Below, piece by piece: positions 37,492-44,870 of a DNA stretch of 64,000 bases; within the stretch, counting starts at the first letter, position 1, and each line of letters begins with the position of its first letter. Where the stretch lies: assembly GCF_030643825.1 (NCBI RefSeq), contig NZ_CP101717.1:1550001-1614000 (forward strand), written 5' to 3'. Below the pieces are notes generated by a model. The model saw only the letters and a program-made list of their open reading frames with translations, was not told the DNA's origin and did not search any database. Made by a program: the position numbers and the translations under genes. This stretch comes from Salinispirillum sp. LH 10-3-1 (GTDB lineage Bacteria > Pseudomonadota > Gammaproteobacteria > Pseudomonadales > Natronospirillaceae).

Positions 37492-38769
37492 CTATAACCC
37501 CACTGCGCCAAGGTCTTTCACCACACGCAAGGCACTGTTTACGCCGTCTTCATGAAAGCCGTTAAACCAATAAGCACCGCAAAAGTGCGTGCGATTTTTG
37601 TTGCCAATGTCGTGATAGCGCCCTTGGGCGACGGTGCCTTCCGGTGTGAACACCGGGTGATCGTATTCAAATCGCTTGATGATCTTCTGAGGGTCAATGT
37701 GGCCGTCGTAGTTCAACGTCACACAGAAGGTGACGGGGGCGTCGTCGAAGTTCTGTAGAATGTTCATATCGTAGGTAACCGATACAGCAGATTGTGCGCC
37801 AGAAGCATTGCTGCTAGCGGGAATATGGTAGTTCCAAGCCGCCCAAGCTTTACGCCGTTTCGGTAGCAATCGATCATCGGTGTGCAGTACGACATCGTTT
37901 TTCGCATAGGGTATGGCTCCCAAGATTTCGCGTTCATCGGCCGTAGGTTCAGACAATAATCGCAATGCTTGGTCAGAGTGGCAGGCGAATATCACCTGGT
38001 CAAACTCTTTATTACCATTATCTGTTTTAATAACTACTGAATCTTTGGTGCGGACGACGGAGCGTACAGGCGTATTGAGACGAATACGATCCTTAAACCC
38101 AGAGGTAAGAGGCTCAACATAGCTGCGTGAACCATTAATCAATGTGTACCACTGTGGCCGGTTTTTAACCGACAGCAGGCCGTGGTTTTTGAAGAAACGG
38201 ACAAAGAACAGAGCGGGGAAGCGCATCATGTCGTGCTCGCCGGACGACCAAATAGCGGCACCCATGGGTACGATATATTTGTTAACGAACCAATCTCCAT
38301 AACCATGTTCTTTTAAAAAATCACCCAATGACAGGTTTGGATCGATGGCGTTGGCTTCTAATAACGCCAGACTTTGTTTGTTGAAACGCAGAATGTCCCG
38401 CACCATGCGGTAAAAACGTGGGCGCAGCCAATTACGCTTTTGAGCAAACAAGGATGGAATGTCTCGGCCGCAGTATTCCAAGCCGGTCTGTTCGCATTTG
38501 ACGGAAAAACTCATGACCGTTTTCTGGCCCTCAACAGCCGGAAAGCGCTCTATTAATTTGTGAAAATTGGGGTACGTCCAATCGTTGTAGACGATGAAGC
38601 CGGTGTTGACCGGATAGTGCTTGCCGTCCACCTCAACGTCTTCGGTATTGGTGTGGCCACCGATGTAGTCGTTGGCTTCAAAGACTTCGATGTCGTGGTC
38701 TTGGTGCAGCAAATAGGCGCTGGTCAGACCTGAAATTCCTGTGCCGATGATGGCAATCCGTTGGCGCAT
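37492..38769 (-). CDS. FAD-dependent oxidoreductase (amine oxidase/desaturase-like)
   Basis: A 425-residue flavoprotein with an N-terminal dinucleotide fold: IAIIGTGISGLTSAYLL, then VFEANDYIGGHTNT at about 28-42. The family is annotated as NAD(P)-binding or amine oxidase-like. Clustered with a Cfa-like methyltransferase, it could oxidise or desaturate a methylated acyl chain, as proposed for furan fatty acid synthesis in alphaproteobacteria. That link is inferred. AAGGAG precedes the ATG. Confidence 0.87.
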   Translation of the reverse strand: MRQRIAIIGTGISGLTSAYLLHQDHDIEVFEANDYIGGHTNTEDVEVDGKHYPVNTGFIVYNDWTYPNFHKLIERFPAVEGQKTVMSFSVKCEQTGLEYCGRDIPSLFAQKRNWLRPRFYRMVRDILRFNKQSLALLEANAIDPNLSLGDFLKEHGYGDWFVNKYIVPMGAAIWSSGEHDMMRFPALFFVRFFKNHGLLSVKNRPQWYTLINGSRSYVEPLTSGFKDRIRLNTPVRSVVRTKDSVVIKTDNGNKEFDQVIFACHSDQALRLLSEPTADEREILGAIPYAKNDVVLHTDDRLLPKRRKAWAAWNYHIPASSNASGAQSAVSVTYDMNILQNFDDAPVTFCVTLNYDGHIDPQKIIKRFEYDHPVFTPEGTVAQGRYHDIGNKNRTHFCGAYWFNGFHEDGVNSALRVVKDLGAVGL

Positions 38770-38790
38770 GTGCGCTCTCCTTCATACTGC

Positions 38791-39585
38791 TTAATGAGAT
38801 TTCGTGTGGGTGCTGACCGGCTTGCTGTTATCCGACTTGTTACGGCTCAGCTTGCTGTTTAATGCATGTTGCCACGACAAGGGCAACAGGCCTTCTATCA
38901 GCAGTAATGCGGTAAAACGCCACGGGAAATGAATGTGCGTTTGGTTGCGCTGAATACCTTTCCGAATACGCTTCGCGGCGTTCTCCGGGCTGAGCAGAAA
39001 AGGCATCTTGAAGTCGTTCTTTTGCGTCAGTGGGGTGTCCACAAAGCCCGGCGATACGATCTGCACGCGAATGCCTTCGCCTTTCAGGTCAATGGCCATG
39101 GTGGACAGCCAATAGGTGAAGGCGGCTTTCGAACTGCCGTAGGCTTGTGAGCGCGGCAGTGGGGTAAAAATCACGCTGGAGCTGATACCGACAATGCGCG
39201 CATTGTCGCTTTTGCGCAGCAAATACAGGGCTTCGTGCGTCAGCGCGACGGGGGCGTGAAAGTTGGTGTCGAGCACGCGTTGATAGAGGCTTAGATCTGT
39301 ATCGCCCAATTCCAAGTCGACGTATTCACAGGTCCCCGCGTTGAGCACGATGCAATCCAATCGTCCGGATTGTTGTTCGATCTCGGCGATGGCTTGCTTG
39401 CGCGCCGTGGCGTCATTCACGTCGAACGCCAACACTTTTACGTTGCTGTGCTGTTCGGCCAAGGTATTCAATTTGTCGGCTGAACGCGAGCTGATGTACA
39501 GGGTCTCTGCATCGGCGGCTAATTCATTGACGAGGGCTGCACCGATACCCGTGGATGCGCCTACGAGCCAAGTAATGGATTTCAT
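38791..39585 (-). CDS. Short-chain dehydrogenase/reductase
   Basis: A 264-residue classical SDR. The cofactor loop is GASTGIG (residues 9-15), LNAG is at 81-84, and the catalytic set is S135-S137, Y149 and K153 (AYGSSKAAF). NADP preference is plausible from ISSRSADKL after the second strand. The C-terminus carries a basic, serine-rich tail. Its start overlaps the NTF2-like gene's stop (ATGA). Substrate unknown; genomic context suggests a lipid carbonyl or alcohol. Confidence 0.88.
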   Translation of the reverse strand: MKSITWLVGASTGIGAALVNELAADAETLYISSRSADKLNTLAEQHSNVKVLAFDVNDATARKQAIAEIEQQSGRLDCIVLNAGTCEYVDLELGDTDLSLYQRVLDTNFHAPVALTHEALYLLRKSDNARIVGISSSVIFTPLPRSQAYGSSKAAFTYWLSTMAIDLKGEGIRVQIVSPGFVDTPLTQKNDFKMPFLLSPENAAKRIRKGIQRNQTHIHFPWRFTALLLIEGLLPLSWQHALNSKLSRNKSDNSKPVSTHTKSH

Positions 39586-40049
39586 TTCGCCATCCTGTCT
39601 TTGATTTTACGAATGATGCTGCCGAGCACCGGCAGGTTTTCATACAGCATTTGCCCGGCGTCAAAATAGTCGTGGTGTATGCGCACCTTGTTGCCTTCAA
39701 GCACAAAGCGCGTGACGCCGTTGAGTTTAACTGGCACACCTCCGCGCAGCCTAGGGTGTTCTACGGTCATGACCCATTCCATAAAGATCTGGTCGCCGTT
39801 CTGAGCGCATTCGCCGTACTCGAAGTCGATGGATCGAACATTTTTGTAGAGCTTCTTAAAATAGACGTCGAGCGTGGCAAGACCTTTCATATGGTGAAAT
39901 GGGTCAATGAACTCGGCGTCTGCCGTGTACAGATCCGCCAGAATGCCTTGATCAAGCGTCTCAGCGTTGATGCGCTTATACGTGCGTTGAATGTGCTCGA
40001 TCATAGTGGACCCATCTTGGTTCGGAATGGTGGTCTTGGCTGTGGTCAT
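39582..40049 (-). CDS. NTF2-like/SnoaL-type protein
   Basis: A 155-residue protein of the nuclear transport factor 2 fold. Telling parts are LADLYTADAEFIDPFHHMKG, MEWVMTVEHPRLRGG and GNKVRIHHDYFDAGQMLYEN. Many members bind small hydrophobic ligands; some are isomerases or hydratases. It is a constant member of photolyase/Cfa-like clusters, with no proven reaction. The ATG at 40049 is preferred over an in-frame GTG at 40061. Confidence 0.82.
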   Translation of the reverse strand: MTTAKTTIPNQDGSTMIEHIQRTYKRINAETLDQGILADLYTADAEFIDPFHHMKGLATLDVYFKKLYKNVRSIDFEYGECAQNGDQIFMEWVMTVEHPRLRGGVPVKLNGVTRFVLEGNKVRIHHDYFDAGQMLYENLPVLGSIIRKIKDRMAK

Positions 40050-40074
40050 GGTCTTAGTCACTCTTTAATCGTTG

Positions 40075-41436
40075 TCACTGACTGCTGGATTCGGGCTGAA
40101 CACTGAAATATTGCTCTTTTGCTTGCGCGAACAGCTGCTTAGTACGGGCTGCTGCTTCAGCGTGGATCACTATTGGCTCAGGGTAGCCTAGGGCAGCACG
40201 TTCCATCGGTGATGGATTATGCACTGCTTTGCCAGGAAGGTTTGCTAACTCTGTTACCCATGTACGTATATAAGTGCCGTCAGGATCAAATTTTTCGGCC
40301 TGCCGTTGCGGATTAAAAACACGGAAATAGGGTGCTGCGTCGACGCCTGTGCTGGCACCCCATTGCCAGTTGCCGTTGTTAGCCACGAAGTCGGCGTCAA
40401 CGAGTTGATCTAGAAACCACGCTTCGCCAAGCCGCCAGTCTACGTGCAGGTCCTTCGACAAGAACGCCGAGGTGAACATGCGCGCTCGGTTCGGCATTTG
40501 TCCGGTGGCTTTTAACTGACGCATCGCGGCGTCGATGATCGGGTACCCCGTCTGGCCATCGCGCCAGCGCTCAAACAACTGCACGTCCTTCGACCATGGC
40601 ACATCATCGGTCCAGCGCTGTAACGCTTTATGAAGGTAGATGTCCGGAAAGTGATAGGCCACGGCGTGAAAGAATTCCCGCCAGATCCACTCGTTCAACC
40701 AGTGTAGTGCCGCGTCGCTGTCGTTGGGCGCCGCCGCGAACGCCTGCCGAGTGGTCAGTAAGCCGTTGGCGATCAGTGGCGATAAGCCGCTGACCACCGG
40801 CTGCGTGAGTTCATTGCGGGCTTGCTCATAGTGTCGCAATTTGTCGTCGACATACTCATTGAGCTTGTGCTGGGCGTCCTCTTCCGGCTGCGGCAGGGTA
40901 CTGGCCCAATTAGGGCGCGGGTAGGGGGGCTGTGGGGTGTGTGCCCATTGCTTACGCCACGCGTTTTTGTAGGCGGTATAGACCTTAAACGGCTGGCCTT
41001 GCAGGTTCAGCAGGTTTTCGGGGGCATAGGTGACGCGGTCATTGGTGAGCGTCAGAGGAATGCCGAGTGTCTTTAAGCGTTTACCCAACCAGCTGTCCCG
41101 GCGACGTTCGTTCAGCCCGTACTCCCGGTCGGCGATGACCTCATTGGCTTTTACGCGTTCAGCCGTTTCGAGTACGTGTTCCGCCGCTGCACGATAGGAT
41201 GGCAGTTCAGTTAACTCAACATCGATACCAGCCGCACGTAAATGCTCGGCGAACGCGGCAAATTGGGCCAGCCAGGGTGTTATTTTGCGCTCGCCGTAAC
41301 CGTGTTGACGATACTGTTCTGGCGTCGGGGTAAGCACAACCCGATGCGGTACCGACGTCGAGTTATCAAGCCCAGTTAACGACCACACGGGGTTGTCCAG
41401 TAAGCGCACGCTGGTACGCAGCCACACCAGCTTCAT
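40075..41436 (-). CDS. phrB: Deoxyribodipyrimidine photolyase (class I CPD type)
   Basis: Repairs cyclobutane pyrimidine dimers with blue light. The 453-residue protein has the N-terminal antenna domain (MKLVWLRTSVRLLDNPVW) and the C-terminal FAD domain with WLNEWIWREFFHAVAYHFP, GYPIIDAAMRQL, GQMPNRARMFTSAFLSKDL and NNGNWQWGASTGVDAAPYFR. The antenna loop differs from most homologues, so the antenna cofactor is uncertain. Its start overlaps the DUF523/DUF1722 stop by 4 nt, and the NTF2-like gene follows after 25 nt. Confidence 0.93.
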   Translation of the reverse strand: MKLVWLRTSVRLLDNPVWSLTGLDNSTSVPHRVVLTPTPEQYRQHGYGERKITPWLAQFAAFAEHLRAAGIDVELTELPSYRAAAEHVLETAERVKANEVIADREYGLNERRRDSWLGKRLKTLGIPLTLTNDRVTYAPENLLNLQGQPFKVYTAYKNAWRKQWAHTPQPPYPRPNWASTLPQPEEDAQHKLNEYVDDKLRHYEQARNELTQPVVSGLSPLIANGLLTTRQAFAAAPNDSDAALHWLNEWIWREFFHAVAYHFPDIYLHKALQRWTDDVPWSKDVQLFERWRDGQTGYPIIDAAMRQLKATGQMPNRARMFTSAFLSKDLHVDWRLGEAWFLDQLVDADFVANNGNWQWGASTGVDAAPYFRVFNPQRQAEKFDPDGTYIRTWVTELANLPGKAVHNPSPMERAALGYPEPIVIHAEAAARTKQLFAQAKEQYFSVQPESSSQ

Positions 41437-42395
41437 ATGGTATTCCTTAGGCCCAGCGCTTCCGGGTAGGGGTTCAAGAAATACTGATTGCGAATGTAAG
41501 CATCATCGTCCCATACCGTTTCCAAGTGATGCTGCAGCAGCGTCAGCGGTACGATCATGGGTACCCGACCGGCTTGATACTTGTCGATGGTGTCGCGCAA
41601 TGACTGACGACGTTCGCTGCTTAGGTTGTCTTTTAAATATCCCTGAATGTGCTGCAACACGTTGGTGATCTGACCGCGACTTGCAGGCTTGCTGAGCGCT
41701 TCGCACAGACCCAGGTAATAATCCGCTGCGATCTCAGCGATCGGCCGGACGGTGAGGTCCGACAACAGTTTGCCGAGTGCCTGATAAGCAGGGTATGAAT
41801 AAGCCATGATGAGGTACTTGCTGCGCGAGTGAAAGCTCAGCAGCGCCTTGGCTGACTGCGCCGGGTCATCCATACGCCAGCGGTGTTGCACAAACACTCG
41901 CGTTAAAAAGTGCTCACGAATCTGGTGGTCGTTCAGACGCCCGGCTTCTTCCATGGGCAGGAAGGGCAAGTGCTGGCGCATGCGGCCAGCAAACAACCCG
42001 CTGGTGGTTTCATTTGGAATGCCTTTCGGGCCGTACAGCTTGACGTCCTTCATGCCACAACTGGGTGATTTGTGCATGAAAATCACCGCGTCCCAGTCAG
42101 GCGCGTTCGCGGCATACTGATCGGCGAGGGCCAGCATGGGCTCAGTGACGTTGTTGTCGCCGCTGTGCGAGACCGCCTGAACCACGCCGTCGCCGTGACT
42201 GTCAACCAAACGAATGGTTTCTCTGGGTACGCCCAAGCCAATTTCAAACTCGGGACAGAATTTCTGAAATTCTACGAAAGGAGCAAGTTCATCGGTCACC
42301 CAACGGTGTCGCTTGTGGCCGCCGTTGTAGCGGACTTCGTCGCCCATAACACAGGCGCTGATGGCAATTTTAGGCTTGCTGTGCGGAATAGACAT
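41433..42395 (-). CDS. DUF523-DUF1722 two-domain protein (YbgA-type)
   Basis: A 320-residue fusion. The N-terminal DUF523 part (about 1-150) has ISACVMGDEVRYNGGHKRHR and FMHKSPSCGMKDVKLYG with conserved cysteines. The C-terminal DUF1722 part (about 170-310) has FLTRVFVQHRWR and FHSRSKYLIMAYS, as in E. coli YbgA, the gene next to phrB. DUF523 proteins have been linked to sulfur or thiouracil metabolism elsewhere; the role here is unknown. It is the first gene of the minus-strand series, upstream of phrB. The upstream 170 bp carries no visible strong ribosome-binding site. Confidence 0.88.
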   Translation of the reverse strand: MSIPHSKPKIAISACVMGDEVRYNGGHKRHRWVTDELAPFVEFQKFCPEFEIGLGVPRETIRLVDSHGDGVVQAVSHSGDNNVTEPMLALADQYAANAPDWDAVIFMHKSPSCGMKDVKLYGPKGIPNETTSGLFAGRMRQHLPFLPMEEAGRLNDHQIREHFLTRVFVQHRWRMDDPAQSAKALLSFHSRSKYLIMAYSYPAYQALGKLLSDLTVRPIAEIAADYYLGLCEALSKPASRGQITNVLQHIQGYLKDNLSSERRQSLRDTIDKYQAGRVPMIVPLTLLQHHLETVWDDDAYIRNQYFLNPYPEALGLRNTI

Positions 42396-42531
42396 GGCTT
42401 CAGTATAGTCTCAAAAGATTAATGTATTTGTCCGAGTATACGTATTTTCTAAAGAGCTGGATCTGCAAAAGTGGAGACAGTTTTGACAACGCAAGAAGGC
42501 GAAAAGGAGGTTTTTATCGGCTCGCTGGGGG

Positions 42532-42560
42532 TTGCGAGTAGGCCCGACTATGGGTATAGT
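42532..42560 (+). promoter_or_regulatory. ffs promoter
   Basis: TTGCGA (42532-42537), 17 nt, TATAGT (42555-42560), followed by a G/C-rich discriminator (TCGCGCC) as in growth-rate-controlled stable RNA promoters. Transcription should start near 42567. Confidence 0.7.
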
Positions 42561-42570
42561 TCGCGCCCTG

Positions 42571-42676
42571 TTGTGGTGGCCCAGCCGGTCCCCTCGCAAT
42601 GACTATCCGCGAACCCCGCCAGGCCCGGAAGGGAGCAACGGTAGTGGTGACGTCATGTGCCGGGGTGTGGCTGGTT
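42571..42676 (+). ncRNA. ffs: 4.5S RNA of the signal recognition particle
   Basis: The RNA partner of Ffh. The conserved domain IV is evident: CCAGGCCCGGAAGGGAGCAA with the GGAA tetraloop and the asymmetric AGCAA/internal loop that binds the Ffh M domain. The flanking strands CCAGCCGGTCCCCTCGCA and TGTGCCGGGGTGTGGCTGG pair to form the long rod. Ends are estimated from pairing and could shift by about 6 nt. Its place upstream of the dnaX region is as in pseudomonads. Confidence 0.95.
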
Positions 42677-42697
42677 GGGACATCTCCATCTTCGCCC

Positions 42698-42724
42698 CTA
42701 GGAGCGGTCAAAAGCCACTCCTAG
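42698..42724. terminator. Hairpin between ffs and the lipoprotein gene
   Basis: CTAGGAGCGG (42698-42707) pairs with CCACTCCTAG (42715-42724), one mismatch, 7-nt loop. It sits at convergent 3' ends of ffs and the lipoprotein gene. No T-run. The complement shares CTCTAGGAGTGG with the element at 57160. Confidence 0.5.
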
Positions 42725-42735
42725 AGGTCCAGTGC

Positions 42736-44601
42736 TTAATTACCGTCTGCCGGACGGAAATACCTCAAGCTGCTGCGACCCAAGTTAGGTCGCGCTATCG
42801 CAACTCTATTACCCTCTTGTGGGTTACAGCCGTACTTCGTGTCTCCGTCCAATGTGATTTCAATCTCGTCATCGGCGGCTAATGTGAAGCTTGGCTGCAG
42901 TTCGTGCACGAGGCGAATTCCTTTGCGGTCGCTTGGGGTTGTCTGATTGTTCCATGAAATCAGTGGGCTGCTGTCAACCACCCCAGCAGCAACGTCAACG
43001 TCATAGTCTGCCCAATACTCTAAGTTCGCCGCAATGCGGTAGCCGCTGGTGATTTCTGTGACGATTTGTCGAATCGGCGAGTTGTTGAAATGGTCCAATT
43101 CCTCTTGCGAAAAATCAGAACCTTTTAAGAGCACGCGAGCCGCCACAGGCACGTCCGGGTTTTCGCCTGCAACGTTAACGTCTGCGCAGAAACCAGTTGC
43201 TGCTGCATCAGGGCTGCTGTCTACCCGGAAGAACAGATCGCCACGAATGTATCCGTCCAAAGTGGCGCTGTCTGCTACTGGCGGCAGCACTTCAACATAC
43301 CCGGTGTCGGTCATCGTGGTTGTTGTACCGGCTAAGGTTGGGGCTTGATTGAATAGGCTGGTCACGTTGTAGGGCTTAAATTCTTCGCGAGTGATCAGTG
43401 AGATATCGAAGAGTTCATCCACTGTGACATTCTCGCTAGAACCATCTATAGCAACGGGCGCGATGCCGCGATTTTCACAGTCGGTTAGGTCTTCTTTGAA
43501 TTCGAAGTCGTCGCCATCGACCTTGATGCAGACTTCAAATTCGACGAGGTCCTCATCAAATAGGCCAGCATGCTGGACGTCTCCGTCGTAGCAGCCGCCA
43601 CGCGACGAATTGATGTTGCCGTTGAAATACAAGAAGACGCCATCGGTCATCACGCGCATGCCACAGGCCGCTTCACCCATGCCCTGTGAGCCGACTACGG
43701 ACATTTGGATTAAGCCAGAGCTGGCGTCAGAGTAGACACGATAGAGGCCGGTAGATCCTTTGTATGCTTCAACAATGTTTTCGCTGTCTGAGTCATCATA
43801 GTCATCTTTTGTCCCATCAGTGGGAAAATCGTCCTTAAGCATGTCAACGGTAAACCACGCATCAATATCGCCAGCAGCGGTTAGGGTGATGAAAGAGGTG
43901 TTGCGACCCGCATTATTCCCCTCAACGACCCGAAGGGTGCCGTCTTCATCAAGTCCCATGGCCACCCAGAGACCACTCTCGGGGTCAATGTTTTGGAAGC
44001 AGTTCACTGGAATGCTGGCTGGTATTCCCTTACCTGTAATGTCATCGCCGTTCGCGAAGATAAGGGTTGGAGTCATCACCCCCTCGACAAAATCGTCCGA
44101 GTCGGGATCGGCACAGGCGTAGTAGCGCTCAGGGTCAATAAAGGGGTTGATGGCTTGGTCGATGCGGGTTAATGAGGTGCGAATGTCTGTGAGGAAGCCT
44201 GAGAAAAAAGTTTCCTTCATGGCATAGCTCACTAAACACGCGCTCAGTAGATAGTCATTTCGATCTTCTTCTGGTGCTTGGCCACCATAAGCTCCGTCAC
44301 AGAAGTTGAATGCATTAAAGCCGTTCCCGTCATCGCCACCATCGTCATCTCGGGGTGTGATCGATCGTATAAGCAGACTTTGTGCTTGTGCTGATGTTTC
44401 AGAGCGCAAGGCATTCGGCGTTTGGGCGTCGACCGCCGGTGATGTTTTCATTGCTGTGAGCATGCGCGGGTTAGCTTCTTTCTGGTTCTTATTGCCGCCG
44501 CCGTCATTGTCATCGTTGCAGCCAGAGAGAATCAGCGTTGCAGTAGCAAGAAGAGTCATTAGGAGGGTCGAGCGGTATACATTGGGGGAGCGGTCGTTCA
44601 T
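42736..44601 (-). CDS. Hypothetical large lipoprotein, 621 residues
   Basis: Not recognised. The signal peptide ends in a lipobox L25-S-G-C28 (TLILSGCNDDND), so it is acylated; N at the position after Cys favours the outer membrane. A low-complexity Asp/Gly/Asn linker follows. The mature protein is acidic, beta-rich and has many spaced cysteines, with DG-rich loops (GDDGNGF, DPDSDDF, DYDDSDSEN). The ATG at 44601 follows GAGGA; an in-frame ATG at 44739 would put 46 residues before the signal peptide. It lies between ffs and dnaX, divergent from dnaX. Surface or calcium-binding roles would be guesses. Confidence 0.75.
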   Translation of the reverse strand: MNDRSPNVYRSTLLMTLLATATLILSGCNDDNDGGGNKNQKEANPRMLTAMKTSPAVDAQTPNALRSETSAQAQSLLIRSITPRDDDGGDDGNGFNAFNFCDGAYGGQAPEEDRNDYLLSACLVSYAMKETFFSGFLTDIRTSLTRIDQAINPFIDPERYYACADPDSDDFVEGVMTPTLIFANGDDITGKGIPASIPVNCFQNIDPESGLWVAMGLDEDGTLRVVEGNNAGRNTSFITLTAAGDIDAWFTVDMLKDDFPTDGTKDDYDDSDSENIVEAYKGSTGLYRVYSDASSGLIQMSVVGSQGMGEAACGMRVMTDGVFLYFNGNINSSRGGCYDGDVQHAGLFDEDLVEFEVCIKVDGDDFEFKEDLTDCENRGIAPVAIDGSSENVTVDELFDISLITREEFKPYNVTSLFNQAPTLAGTTTTMTDTGYVEVLPPVADSATLDGYIRGDLFFRVDSSPDAAATGFCADVNVAGENPDVPVAARVLLKGSDFSQEELDHFNNSPIRQIVTEITSGYRIAANLEYWADYDVDVAAGVVDSSPLISWNNQTTPSDRKGIRLVHELQPSFTLAADDEIEITLDGDTKYGCNPQEGNRVAIARPNLGRSSLRYFRPADGN

Positions 44602-44725
44602 CGTGTACGTCCTCATGTCGGGTGAACGAATAGGCGCTGTCGAGGCCTGTTCGGTTCCTTCATCGAGACAGTGTTGTATGAGTCGCTTCCTTGCGTAGGC
44701 ACCTATAGTTAACGAGTTTTGATCA

Positions 44726-44753
44726 TTGAGCACTCTCAAATATTAGGTATAGG
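44726..44753 (+). promoter_or_regulatory. Candidate dnaX promoter
   Basis: TTGAGC (44726-44731), 16 nt, TATAGG (44748-44753). A small palindrome TTGAG-CACT-CTCAA (44726-44739) overlaps the -35. CCTATAG at 44702-44708 on the other strand could be the -10 of the divergent lipoprotein gene. Confidence 0.35.
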
Positions 44754-44870
44754 AGAGCATTTTCGGTTCGTCAAACATGGGTCAACATCTTTGTGAGTGT
44801 CGCTTAGGCTGGCGCTTCGCGGCGAGAGTCGGTAGCATTGGAGGTCGACGAAAAAAGAGTCCACAGGTCA

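Noticed and set aside
42396-42530. ECF-sigma or LitR operator upstream of the photolyase series
   Set aside because: A GTATAC palindrome and A/T-rich blocks are present, but I could not align them to a consensus with correct spacing.
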